From the NCBI RefSeq assembly GCF_003114835.2, contig NZ_AP025028.1, forward strand, positions 124,001-188,000: 64,000 nt of DNA. The letters run 5' to 3'. This DNA comes from Leptospira kobayashii. Its GTDB lineage: Bacteria > Spirochaetota > Leptospiria > Leptospirales > Leptospiraceae. Positions 53,356 through 61,763 of the stretch are shown here, piece by piece. The translations under genes and the position numbers were made by a program. Below the pieces are notes generated by a model. That model was not told the DNA's origin. It worked only from the letters and a program-made list of their open reading frames with translations, and did not search any database. Every line of letters begins with the position of its first letter. The first letter of the stretch is position 1.

Positions 53356-53913
53356 ATGATAAATTTTTTATTTCAATTAACGGCCGTTTTCTTTCTTGTA
53401 ACTAGTTTTTCTGTTTCTTTAACAGCATCTGAAATTACAAAAAAAGAAATTAGCTTCTATGTGGATCATGCAACAAAAGATGTGATCGGGATTTGCACCG
53501 AAATAGAATTAGATCCGATCAATATAAAACAAAGCGCAAAAGGGTATTCTTTGGTTTCTCCTTTTCAGATCAAAATTCCCGTTACGAAGATTTCTTCAGG
53601 CGATGAAAGCAGAGATTCTCATATCAAAGAAATCTTGGGATTTCCTGAGTTTAATTTTATTCAGGTGAAAATTGAATCTGTCTCTCTAGAAGGTGAAGGT
53701 TACACTGCTTCTGGAAAGTTGACAATCCATGGAATCACAAAAGATTTTAAATCCAATCTAACAGTCGATAAAGTGGAAAAAGATCAGATCGAAGTGAAAG
53801 GAAAAACCATCGCTCGTTTTTCGGAATACCAATTGGAAAATCCTTCTCTTTTATTTCTCAAAGCAAAAGATGAAATTGAAATTCGATATTCGTTTTTGAT
53901 CCGGGTGAAGTGA
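53356..53913 (+). CDS. Second YceI-family protein
   Basis: A 185-residue protein with a signal peptide ending about SVSLTASEI and a divergent YceI barrel: 'ISFYVDHATKDVIGICTEIEL', 'FQIKIPVTKISSGDESRDSHI', 'GFPEFNFIQVKIESVS' and 'YTASGKLTIHGITKDF' are the YceI strand motifs. Probable periplasmic lipid or isoprenoid carrier. AGGAG five bases before ATG 53356 fixes the start. It follows the putative haem protein by 8 bases and differs clearly from the first YceI at 47270. Confidence 0.85.
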   Translation: MINFLFQLTAVFFLVTSFSVSLTASEITKKEISFYVDHATKDVIGICTEIELDPINIKQSAKGYSLVSPFQIKIPVTKISSGDESRDSHIKEILGFPEFNFIQVKIESVSLEGEGYTASGKLTIHGITKDFKSNLTVDKVEKDQIEVKGKTIARFSEYQLENPSLLFLKAKDEIEIRYSFLIRVK

Positions 53914-53939
53914 GGGGGTAAAGGATGGGGTACGATTAT

Positions 53940-53961
53940 CCCCGCCCGATTCTGGGTGGGG
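53940..53961. repeat. GC-rich hairpin in AT-rich spacer, possible dispersed repeat
   Basis: CCCCGCCC (53940-53947) pairs with GGGTGGGG (53954-53961; one G-T pair) across a six-base loop GATTCT. It is far richer in GC than the flanking spacer and is followed by a second C-rich patch (about 53966-53978). It lacks the T run of a terminator. I suspect a member of a genome-wide intergenic repeat, which cannot be tested from one window. Confidence 0.4.
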
Positions 53962-54003
53962 AACTACACCCGCCTCCCAATGTGTTCCATTTATCATACT
54001 TGG

Positions 54004-54036
54004 CCGATTTTTCCAAATCGGTTTCGGTTGTTTGAA
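54004..54036 (+). terminator. Candidate intrinsic terminator after the second yceI
   Basis: CCGATTT (54004-54010) and AAATCGG (54015-54021) form a 7-bp stem with a four-base loop TTCC, followed by TTTCGGTTGTTTG. The T run is imperfect. It is in the right place to end the HAD-yceI side transcript before the convergent J-domain gene. Confidence 0.5.
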
Positions 54037-54081
54037 ATTTTTTTATAAATAAGTTCGCCTTAATCACCCGCTTTGTTCGGG

Positions 54082-54960
54082 TTAATTTGCCTCGGCCATT
54101 AACACGATCAGGCGATTGTATTTGATAATGATTTTTTTCGTCATCTCTTCCCCTTTTTTATTGATGTCGGGGTGATATTTTTTCATAAGCTCTTTGAACT
54201 TTTTCTTAACATCCGCTATTTTCGCATCTTCACCTAACTGAAAGAATGTGAGTAGCTGTTCCAATTCCAAATTCAGTTTTTGTTTTGGCTTCTTTTTCTT
54301 TTTTTTCGTTTCTCTGATTCTTCCGAAAATTTCGTAATAAGTCCTATCTCGAAACTCTTTGGTGATATCCCGGAAGTTCAAAATTTTAGTAGGAACGAGT
54401 GCCATGAGATAATCTTTTAGAAAACCTTCGGCCCCGTATTCCGTTTTGATCTTTCGAAGTTCGATGAACATATTGATCGTTCTTCCTACGAAGAATTCGA
54501 TTTCAAATTTATCCATAAGATAAGAATCCACAGCATCATCGAAATCAACCGTTGCTGCGGCAAGCAGCAGTAAAAGTTCTTTGTCCAGTTTATGATTTTC
54601 GACTGTAGTTTGAATCAACGCCTTGTAGGATTCTCTAAGTTCGTATAATGGACGTTCGCTGAAAAAAATCCCGGATCGTAAAAATTCCGCCGAAACATAA
54701 TCCACATCCAATTCTTTGGATAAAAAATCAATCAGGTAGTCCCCATCCACTTCATGGAATCCTCCGGAAAATGACATATGCGGCTGGGAGGCGCGAAAAT
54801 TGTAAATTTTGCGAAGGCATTCTTCCTTTCGGATTTCCAAAAGTTCGGCTAAGCGCTCATAGGAAAGAAACCAACGCAGGGAATCGCTATGGTTTTGCAA
54901 TTCAAAGATTACATCCCCAAGGACTCGTTTGGATTTGGTGGTTTCTGCATTCGCTACCAT
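54082..54960 (-). CDS. Protein with a C-terminal J domain
   Basis: A 292-residue protein with a helical N-terminal region of about 220 residues that I do not recognise, and a J domain at the very end (about 230-290) with the HPD motif at 263-265 (KYHPDINKKG). J domains stimulate Hsp70 ATPase and usually sit at the N terminus; a C-terminal position suggests a specialised DnaK recruiter. A Lys-rich linker (KKKKKKPKQK) precedes the domain. ATG 54960; divergent from the acyl-CoA dehydrogenase gene. Confidence 0.84.
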   Translation of the reverse strand: MVANAETTKSKRVLGDVIFELQNHSDSLRWFLSYERLAELLEIRKEECLRKIYNFRASQPHMSFSGGFHEVDGDYLIDFLSKELDVDYVSAEFLRSGIFFSERPLYELRESYKALIQTTVENHKLDKELLLLLAAATVDFDDAVDSYLMDKFEIEFFVGRTINMFIELRKIKTEYGAEGFLKDYLMALVPTKILNFRDITKEFRDRTYYEIFGRIRETKKKKKKPKQKLNLELEQLLTFFQLGEDAKIADVKKKFKELMKKYHPDINKKGEEMTKKIIIKYNRLIVLMAEAN

Positions 54961-55043
54961 ATTCCGTAGTCTGCCTTATTACCAAATTAGCAAGGAGTTT
55001 CTTTTTTGCTAGTGAAACCTATTCAGTTTTGTTTATTGGAATT

Positions 55044-56759
55044 ATGACTTATCCGACTTTGAAACATCCATCTCTTGATCCCTATGATATTTCCGATTAT
55101 AAAGGACTTCGGGGACAGAATTTTTACGAGAAAGACAAGGCTCTGCAAAGAGTTGTGGAACGATACAGCGAAAAGTTCGCTCCCGATCATAAAAAAGCTA
55201 TGGTCGATCATATCAAAGGGTATGGGGAACTGGTTGGCGGGATTTTAGACGAGCTTACGGAGAAGTCCCACAAAGAAGGTAAATACGGCGAGCTTGTCAA
55301 ATACGATCGTACTGGCAAAAGAATCGACCAAATCGTTTATTCTCCCGAACAAACCCTCTCCCGCAAAATATCTTACGATTACGGTGTGGTGAATCTGGAT
55401 TTTCATTCGAATTGGAAATTCGGATTTCCATATATTCATCGTTATGCGCTCACTTATCTGATGAATCTTAATGGTGAAGGCGGTGTTGCCTGTCCTTTGG
55501 CTATGACCGACGGGATGATCAATGCCCTGAAACAAATCGGAACGGATAAACAAAAGGAAAAATACCTGGCTCTTACTGCGGGCGAAAAAAGTGAATCTCA
55601 TTTTATGGCAGGTCAGTATGTTACGGAAAGAGTAGGCGGAAGCAATGTACTGGCAAACCGGACCATTGCTAAAAAACTAGACAACGGCAAATGGTTGTTA
55701 AATGGAGAAAAGTGGTTTTGCTCCAATCCCGGCGATCTTTGGGTAACTACTGCCAAGATAGAAGGAACAAATACGATAGGAATGTTTCTTGTTCCCAGGA
55801 TCAAAGAAAACGGAGAACTCAACGGTCATCATATCCTCCGCAAAAAAGACATCATCGGTTCTCGCGGAAAACTCACTGTTGAAATCATCTATGAAGACGT
55901 GGAAGCGGAAGAATTCGGAAGGCCCGGACATGGAATCGTAAACTTAATCAAATACATCATCAAGATTTCCCGCATCCATGTGGGGTTCGGTGCTTGCGGG
56001 AATGCACGCCGTGGTGTGATGGAAGCCATCGAATATGCTAAATGGAGAACAGCTTACGGCAAAAAAGTAAATCAATTCAGTTCTTACGCCCGCAATCTCG
56101 CGGAAATGCAAATTTTACAAACTGCCATGACATTTGTAAATTTTCGTTCGGTGGATCTTGTGGAAAAAGAAGATACCGCTTCCGAAGTATTGATTCCTCT
56201 TTTGAAATACAAATCCTCTTCCCAGGCAAGTTGGGTAACGCAACAAGCGATTTTGTGTTTGGGAGGAAATGGAATTGTAGGAGATTTTTCTCCTCTTCCT
56301 CGACTCCATAACGATTCCATCATCAATGAAACTTGGGAAGGAACTCATCTGATCGTAACGGATCATTGTTTGCATGCATTACAAAAACCGAAAGTTTTCA
56401 CGGCTTTTTCTAATCTAATCGAAGTTTTGCGAAAAGACGCGAAAGGAAAATCCGAATTGAAATATGCTTACGATATTCTGGAAGAAAAATTCCAAGAGAT
56501 AAAGGATATTCTGGAAAAGGAAACGAAGGACTGGAGAGAAATCAATCGGGTTTATATCGCCGACCTCACTTATGGTGTGACTGCTTTGGCCGAATTTTTG
56601 GAACAAGCTGCGTATGATCTTAAAAAAGGCTCCAAGTCAGTTTATACTGATTTTGCGAACGGATACGCGGAGTTATTTTCAAACGGCATCGATTCTCCCA
56701 GAAAGAGAGATGGAGTGTTCTTGAATCCCGAATCTTTGGAGGCGATTGTCCAATATTAA
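55044..56759 (+). CDS. Acyl-CoA dehydrogenase-family protein
   Basis: A 571-residue flavoprotein, longer than the usual 380-400. The N-terminal extension covers about 100 residues. Core motifs are 'CPLAMTDGMINALKQIG', 'MAGQYVTERVGGSNVLANRT', 'GEKWFCSNPGD' and 'CLGGNGIVGDFSPLPRLHND', with 'INETWEGTHLIV' holding the likely catalytic Glu near the C end of the core. A long helical tail (about 440-570) resembles AidB and related enzymes, so the substrate may not be a simple acyl-CoA. ATG 55044 with GGA upstream; a longer frame would overlap the J-domain gene. The next gene overlaps its stop (TAATG). Confidence 0.87.
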   Translation: MTYPTLKHPSLDPYDISDYKGLRGQNFYEKDKALQRVVERYSEKFAPDHKKAMVDHIKGYGELVGGILDELTEKSHKEGKYGELVKYDRTGKRIDQIVYSPEQTLSRKISYDYGVVNLDFHSNWKFGFPYIHRYALTYLMNLNGEGGVACPLAMTDGMINALKQIGTDKQKEKYLALTAGEKSESHFMAGQYVTERVGGSNVLANRTIAKKLDNGKWLLNGEKWFCSNPGDLWVTTAKIEGTNTIGMFLVPRIKENGELNGHHILRKKDIIGSRGKLTVEIIYEDVEAEEFGRPGHGIVNLIKYIIKISRIHVGFGACGNARRGVMEAIEYAKWRTAYGKKVNQFSSYARNLAEMQILQTAMTFVNFRSVDLVEKEDTASEVLIPLLKYKSSSQASWVTQQAILCLGGNGIVGDFSPLPRLHNDSIINETWEGTHLIVTDHCLHALQKPKVFTAFSNLIEVLRKDAKGKSELKYAYDILEEKFQEIKDILEKETKDWREINRVYIADLTYGVTALAEFLEQAAYDLKKGSKSVYTDFANGYAELFSNGIDSPRKRDGVFLNPESLEAIVQY

Positions 56760-57664
56760 TGTCCAATCTCCTTTTGCTTGGAATTTGTTTTGGATTAGGG
56801 CTTCTCTTTCGCAGGTCGGGACGTTTTCCGGAAAGTACGACTCAAGTACTGAACGGATTTATTTTGCATGTTTCCCTTCCTGCGCTCGTATTGTATCATA
56901 TTCACGAACTTCAAATAACGAGCGCTATTCTTTTACCGGCGATCATGCCATGGATTGTGTTTCTGGTTGCCGCAGGATTTTTTTTAAGCCTGCACAAATT
57001 TAAAAAGATCGAATTTAAAACTGCGGTTTGTCTGATTCTGACTGCCGGATTTGGAAATACTTCCTTTGTCGGATTTCCTTTGCTTGAGGCGTATTTAGGA
57101 AAAGAATCCTTAGGTTACGGAATTGTTGCCGATCAATTGGGAACTTTTCTTGCTTTGAGTTTTCCCGGTATCATACTTGCTTCCTTGGCGGAACAAGGAT
57201 CTTGGAAATTCAAACCTTTGTTTGTCAAAGTAATCGGTTTTGCCCCTGTGCAAGCATTGATACTTGCTTTTTTGCTTCGCTCTTTTCCTTATCCGGAATG
57301 GGCAAAAATCGTTTTACTTAGATTAGGTGATACTCTGACTCCATTGGCTTTGGTATCAGTGGGTTTCCTTTTGAATCTAAGGACTTTGGGAGGGCATAAA
57401 AAAACTCTTCTATTGGGATTAGGATTCAAACTCGCCTTCATTCCGGTACTCATCTACTTTATTTATGCTAAAATCACGCCGGACCGGATGATGTTTGAAA
57501 CGATTGTTTTGGAAGCATCGATGGCACCTATGGTAACTTCCACCATCATCGCAATGGAAAAACATTTAAACCCACATCTCGCAGGTCTTATGTTAGGTGT
57601 TGGAATCCCTCTTTCTTTCGGAACTACATGGATTGTGTTGAACATAATCCGAGGAATCACATGA
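56759..57664 (+). CDS. AEC-family (auxin efflux carrier-like) transporter
   Basis: A 301-residue protein with about ten membrane helices in two five-helix halves, matching the AEC family ('GFGNTSFVGFPLLEAYLG' is the crossover motif with Asn and Pro; 'LEASMAPMVTSTIIA' the second). Bacterial members export small carboxylates such as malate. It is coupled on both sides: TAATG with the acyl-CoA dehydrogenase gene and an ATGA overlap with the EamA transporter gene. Confidence 0.88.
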   Translation: MSNLLLLGICFGLGLLFRRSGRFPESTTQVLNGFILHVSLPALVLYHIHELQITSAILLPAIMPWIVFLVAAGFFLSLHKFKKIEFKTAVCLILTAGFGNTSFVGFPLLEAYLGKESLGYGIVADQLGTFLALSFPGIILASLAEQGSWKFKPLFVKVIGFAPVQALILAFLLRSFPYPEWAKIVLLRLGDTLTPLALVSVGFLLNLRTLGGHKKTLLLGLGFKLAFIPVLIYFIYAKITPDRMMFETIVLEASMAPMVTSTIIAMEKHLNPHLAGLMLGVGIPLSFGTTWIVLNIIRGIT

Positions 57665-58566
57665 ATATAAAATTTTTATTATTATTGATACTTGCAATGG
57701 TATCTTGGGGGATTTCCTGGCCGATTGCCAAATTGGTCGCCAATTTACTACCTGTCCATGTATTGGTGTTTTGGAGATTTTTGGTAACTTTCCTCTCGGT
57801 AATTCCATTGCTTTATTTTTTAAAGATTCCGTTTTTACTTAAGTCCGGTCGTGATTACATGAATGTGCTAATCGGAGGGATCATATATACATTGTACGGT
57901 CAGTTTTTCTTTTTGGGATTGGTGAACGGTTTGCCCGGTGCGGGAGGAGTCTTGGTTACGACTCTAAATCCTATTATTACATTTTTTATCGTAGCTTCGA
58001 TTCAGAAAAAAAGGGTCAGCAAACGACAGTCACTCGGTTTATTCTTCGGGTTAATCGGGGGACTTGTAATTTTGAAAGTTTGGCAATTCAGCGTTGGGTC
58101 TCTCATTCAGTCGGGAAACTTATTTTTTCTATTATGTGCATTCACTTGGGCGACCTTATCTTTGAATAGCCAGAGAACCGGTGAGTCGATGTCCCCTATT
58201 GTTTATAGTCTTTACGTGTATTTGGTGGGATCTGTGATCGAATTTTTATTCGCTTTCCGTGACCCTGCAATTTTGCAGGTATTCGAATTCGGTTGGGATT
58301 TTTGGTTATCTATCGCTTATCTTTCCATCGTCTCTACAACATTCGGAACCACTGTTTATTTTTATGCGGCGGCAAGACTTGGTTCTCAAATCGCCAGCTC
58401 TTTTATTTTTATCGTACCTTTATCCGCTTTTTTGAGCAGTGTTTTTATCGTCGACGAACCGATCCAATTACCGGTGTTAATCGGTGGTGGTTTGGCGATT
58501 CTTGCAGTATATCTTATTAATTCGAAAAGGAAAGATGTAGCAATTGAAAGTCTCGTGGAAAACTAG
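57661..58566 (+). CDS. EamA/DMT-family permease
   Basis: A 301-residue drug/metabolite transporter with ten helices in two EamA repeats ('MVSWGISWPIAKLVAN', 'NGLPGAGGVLVTTLNPI', 'CAFTWATLSLNSQRTG', 'IVPLSAFLSSVFIVDEP'). Substrate unknown. ATG 57661 gives a 4-base overlap with the AEC gene; a frame extending 11 codons upstream is only read-through of that gene. The following DUF4442 gene starts 23 bases before its end. Confidence 0.9.
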   Translation: MNIKFLLLLILAMVSWGISWPIAKLVANLLPVHVLVFWRFLVTFLSVIPLLYFLKIPFLLKSGRDYMNVLIGGIIYTLYGQFFFLGLVNGLPGAGGVLVTTLNPIITFFIVASIQKKRVSKRQSLGLFFGLIGGLVILKVWQFSVGSLIQSGNLFFLLCAFTWATLSLNSQRTGESMSPIVYSLYVYLVGSVIEFLFAFRDPAILQVFEFGWDFWLSIAYLSIVSTTFGTTVYFYAAARLGSQIASSFIFIVPLSAFLSSVFIVDEPIQLPVLIGGGLAILAVYLINSKRKDVAIESLVEN

Positions 58567-59017
58567 ATTAAGAGTTTGGTTATTTAATTTTTACCCTCCT
58601 TATTTGGGAGCGGGAATCAGGATCACTCATATTGCTCCTGATTTTTCCAAATTTAGAACGGAAATGAATCTCACTTTCTATAATAAGAATTATGTGGGAG
58701 TTCATTTTGGCGGTTCTTTGTATGCCATGTGTGATCCGTTTTTTATGTTGATCCTTTTGGAAAAGCTGGGAACGGATTATATTGTTTGGGACAAAGCCGG
58801 CAATATGCAATTTCTAAAGCCGGGAACAGGCAAAGTATTTGCGGAGTTTTATATCCCGGATGAGGAAATTGCACGCATCAAAGAGGAAGTGGTAAAAAAG
58901 AAAAAAGCGGACTTTGTTTTTTATGCAGATGTCAAAGATACGGAAGGCGAGGCAATCGCTCGTGTGGAAAAAGTTGTCTATGTGCGAAGAAGAGGCAAAT
59001 TGCCTCTTCAAAATTAA
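58544..59017 (+). CDS. DUF4442 hotdog-fold protein, TTG start
   Basis: A 157-residue protein with the thioesterase-like DUF4442 fold: 'FRTEMNLTFYNKNYVGVHFGGSLYAMCDPF' holds the hotdog helix, and 'YADVKDTEGEAIARVEKVVYVRR' the last strands. Probable acyl-CoA thioesterase or ligand-binding relative. No ATG exists; the TTG at 58544 is preceded by AAGGAAAG about nine bases upstream and lies within the end of the EamA gene (23-base overlap). Confidence 0.8.
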   Translation: MKVSWKTRLRVWLFNFYPPYLGAGIRITHIAPDFSKFRTEMNLTFYNKNYVGVHFGGSLYAMCDPFFMLILLEKLGTDYIVWDKAGNMQFLKPGTGKVFAEFYIPDEEIARIKEEVVKKKKADFVFYADVKDTEGEAIARVEKVVYVRRRGKLPLQN

Positions 59018-59026
59018 TCGCTTCGG

Positions 59027-61447
59027 TTAGTACTTCTGATCTGCGTCTTCCGGAATCATATTGCCGTAGTAATTGACAAGAGATTCCACTTTAGAACGCA
59101 GAACCCGATTCGATTCTTCGACCAGTTTTCTTTTTTCCAAAACCTTTTTTCCTTTTTCCCAGATTTCCTCGGGGTCGCGGGTCAGATAATTGCCGTTATG
59201 CCGTGTGATAAAGTCCTCTACGAGAGATGTGGCCTGGCTGACTTCCACATTATGTTCGTTCTCCGACAAAATCTTCGCCACTATCTGATTTGGTAAAAGT
59301 TTATGATACTGTTTCCAGCCCTTGGAAATACGATAGGACAGTTCCAAAGTAGGATCATCCGTATGAGCATATTCTGATATAGGTATAGGATCGCAAAACT
59401 CGACATACACATTGGATCGTTTCGCCAAAAATCCCGCCATGCCCAGGTCTTCCGGAATATCGCAGAACTGATTGTCTTCTGGAACCGTTTCATAGGACAG
59501 TGCCATCGGAACGATAACAATCTCAGTCCCTGAACTTCGGAACGCGTTCACAGCGGTTGTGAGTAATCCCGTTTTGACCGGAACTACCCCTCCCGTTCTG
59601 GAGCGAGTGCCTTCGGGATAAACCAAAGATGGGATTCCTTGTTCCAACATTACCTGTGAATATAAAGTCAGACATTCCAAATACAAACTATTTCTGGTTC
59701 TTTCCCGATCGACTGCATAAGCACCAAGTGATTTGAGCATCCATTCCCAAAAAGGATTGGACATCAAGTTGATACCGGCCGCATAACGAGGAACAGGTAG
59801 TCCCAAATGAAATAATGAGTAGGCGACTTCCACCGAATCCAAATGGGATCTATGTGTTGGTGCATATAGTATGTTGTATTTGCTGGAGAGTGCTTTTACA
59901 ACTTCCGTTTTACCGCCGATATGTGGAATCATCGACCCACGCATAAAACCGCCGGAAAACAACCGGATGGGGGCTATGAACCGCAATAACGATTCACGAA
60001 CTGTCGGGCTGTAATTATCCGCGATTTCTCTTACATAAAAACGGATCAGTTCTTTGATCAGAGTTGATTCCTCATCTTTATTGGAAACATGGAACCTCTG
60101 CCAAACTTCCAATTCCTGTGAGAATTTTTCGATATCCAGATTTTGTTTTTTTCGTTTGGCTTTACTCAGTCTTTTTTGAGTTGTTTCAACGATTGCCGCA
60201 GATTGTTTTTTTATTCGCGAAGTTGTGCCGGAGGAGTTATTGATGTGTTTTACGATGCGATCCACCAAAAGGCTTTGAAAATCGATACCGGATGTAAGAT
60301 TTAACCCTTGTTTTTTGGGAACAATCAGTTGGCTCGGTGCCGAGGAAGTTTTTGTTCCTCGGATGAGATGAAGAAGCGAATCAGGAGGCTGTTTTCTAGT
60401 CAGCACATCAAACAATGTACGATGAAAACTGAAAGGCAAACGTATATCGTTGGCAAGCTCGATTAAAATACTCAAAGCATAAGTGCCTTCCACATTATCA
60501 TGCCATTTATTGGATTCTCTTTCGATGAATTGTTTCGGTGAAAAAAAGATCTCTACTTTATCCAGTATACTCAGTTTTTCCTGACCGCTTAACAACTCTC
60601 CTGCGATTTTTTGTCCGAATTTTTTATTTCTGCTTCGATTGCTTGTTGCAGTTGCAATGAAATCGGCAAGTCCCGACCTGCCCATAACCGTATCAGGCCT
60701 TGCTCCGTATTTCATTGCAAGATCTCTTACTTCTTGGAAACCGACAGACATAATTTCGCCTAATAGATTCGTTCCGTAATTCGGCATAAGAGAAACGATT
60801 CCTGCGGCGATCGCCATAGGATTTTTTGCAACGCCGATGATCTCCATCCCATGAATGTCATCCGTTGTGGAAGTATGAACGTAATTGGATAAAAATAATT
60901 CGGCCAAATAGTCAGCTGTCTTTTTTATTTCCGAACCTATATTGAAGAATGTATATTTTTCTTCCATAAGTTCCGCCACCATGGATGGTCCGTTCACTAC
61001 TGCGATAGTGGAAGAAGTGAAATTTTTTTCTTTTAGAACATGATCCAGATATTGGCTATAAGTAACAAACCCGTGTTTCTTTCTGTATTTGCTTTCTAAG
61101 ATTCCTTTTGTGAAAAAAGAAAATACATAATCGTTTTTCGGATCAAGAGTATCTATGAGAGAATGCAAATTGTCCATAAAGGAGCGGGATGGAACTGCGA
61201 TATGGAAGGCCCAATCATCCCGTCCGAATTGATCCAGACCGGAAACTATTTCGATATGTTGGGGTATTTCCAAAGTCATCCCCATAATTTCTGTTTGGCG
61301 CCGTTTCTTTAAAGACTCGGCTAATTCTTTATCGGGGATCCATAGAGTGACTTCATCGTATTTTTGCGCTACCAATGTGGAAACTATCAATCCCATCGGT
61401 CCGCTTCCTAATACGGCTTGTCTTAAGTCGTGATAGGCGATAGACAT
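59027..61447 (-). CDS. Fusion of glycerol-3-phosphate dehydrogenase and glycerolipid acyltransferase
   Basis: 806 residues. The first about 350 match GpsA: LGSGPMGL (13-20) nucleotide loop, 'VNGPSMVAEL' near 151, catalytic Lys208 in GVAKNPMAIAAGI, and 'GRSGLADFIATATSNRSRNKKFG'. A basic linker follows (about 400-440), then a PlsB/PlsC-like acyltransferase with H532-RSHL-D537 (HX4D) and PEGTRSR at 611-617. So one chain could make glycerol-3-phosphate and acylate it, the first two steps of phospholipid synthesis. 'Glyceronephosphate reductase' and acyltransferase order are read from motifs only. Convergent with the DUF4442 gene. Confidence 0.9.
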   Translation of the reverse strand: MSIAYHDLRQAVLGSGPMGLIVSTLVAQKYDEVTLWIPDKELAESLKKRRQTEIMGMTLEIPQHIEIVSGLDQFGRDDWAFHIAVPSRSFMDNLHSLIDTLDPKNDYVFSFFTKGILESKYRKKHGFVTYSQYLDHVLKEKNFTSSTIAVVNGPSMVAELMEEKYTFFNIGSEIKKTADYLAELFLSNYVHTSTTDDIHGMEIIGVAKNPMAIAAGIVSLMPNYGTNLLGEIMSVGFQEVRDLAMKYGARPDTVMGRSGLADFIATATSNRSRNKKFGQKIAGELLSGQEKLSILDKVEIFFSPKQFIERESNKWHDNVEGTYALSILIELANDIRLPFSFHRTLFDVLTRKQPPDSLLHLIRGTKTSSAPSQLIVPKKQGLNLTSGIDFQSLLVDRIVKHINNSSGTTSRIKKQSAAIVETTQKRLSKAKRKKQNLDIEKFSQELEVWQRFHVSNKDEESTLIKELIRFYVREIADNYSPTVRESLLRFIAPIRLFSGGFMRGSMIPHIGGKTEVVKALSSKYNILYAPTHRSHLDSVEVAYSLFHLGLPVPRYAAGINLMSNPFWEWMLKSLGAYAVDRERTRNSLYLECLTLYSQVMLEQGIPSLVYPEGTRSRTGGVVPVKTGLLTTAVNAFRSSGTEIVIVPMALSYETVPEDNQFCDIPEDLGMAGFLAKRSNVYVEFCDPIPISEYAHTDDPTLELSYRISKGWKQYHKLLPNQIVAKILSENEHNVEVSQATSLVEDFITRHNGNYLTRDPEEIWEKGKKVLEKRKLVEESNRVLRSKVESLVNYYGNMIPEDADQKY

Positions 61448-61465
61448 ATACTTGTACTTTTAAAA

Positions 61466-61672
61466 CTAGTTTTCTTTTTTAACAAAAAGTCGGATCGCTA
61501 TCTCAGGAAAATACGCGCCGATTAAAATAAGAACGAGACCGATCATATTCGGGATGGAAAAAAACTTAAAAGGTGTAGCTCCTCTATCCAATCCCACGTT
61601 GATGACGCAAATAAACCATCCCCCCAAAATCAAACCAAAGCCGATCGTATGAAAAAGTATTTTTCTCAACAT
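61466..61672 (-). CDS. Small two-helix membrane protein
   Basis: A 68-residue protein with two membrane helices (about 5-25 and 40-60: 'FHTIGFGLILGGWFICVI' and 'NMIGLVLILIGAYFPEIAI'). Not recognised. ATG 61672, with AGGAG about ten bases upstream, is preferred over a TTG at 61738 that would reach toward the divergent transporter gene. It lies 18 bases upstream of the GpsA-acyltransferase gene and may be co-transcribed with it. Confidence 0.65.
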   Translation of the reverse strand: MLRKILFHTIGFGLILGGWFICVINVGLDRGATPFKFFSIPNMIGLVLILIGAYFPEIAIRLFVKKEN

Positions 61673-61763
61673 CTTAGAAACTCTCCTGGGAACTTTCTTT
61701 TTCTTGAAAGCCCTCTCTATTTTATATAAAACTGCCAATACCGAAGGAAATCGTCAAGCGACA

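Noticed and set aside
54066..54082. ACCCG/CGGGT inverted repeat after the J-domain gene
   Set aside because: Five-base stem with a seven-base loop and no T tract on either strand.
54771..55043. N-terminal extension of the acyl-CoA dehydrogenase
   Set aside because: It overlaps the J-domain gene by about 190 bases and is low-complexity read-through; the ATG at 55044 fits the family.
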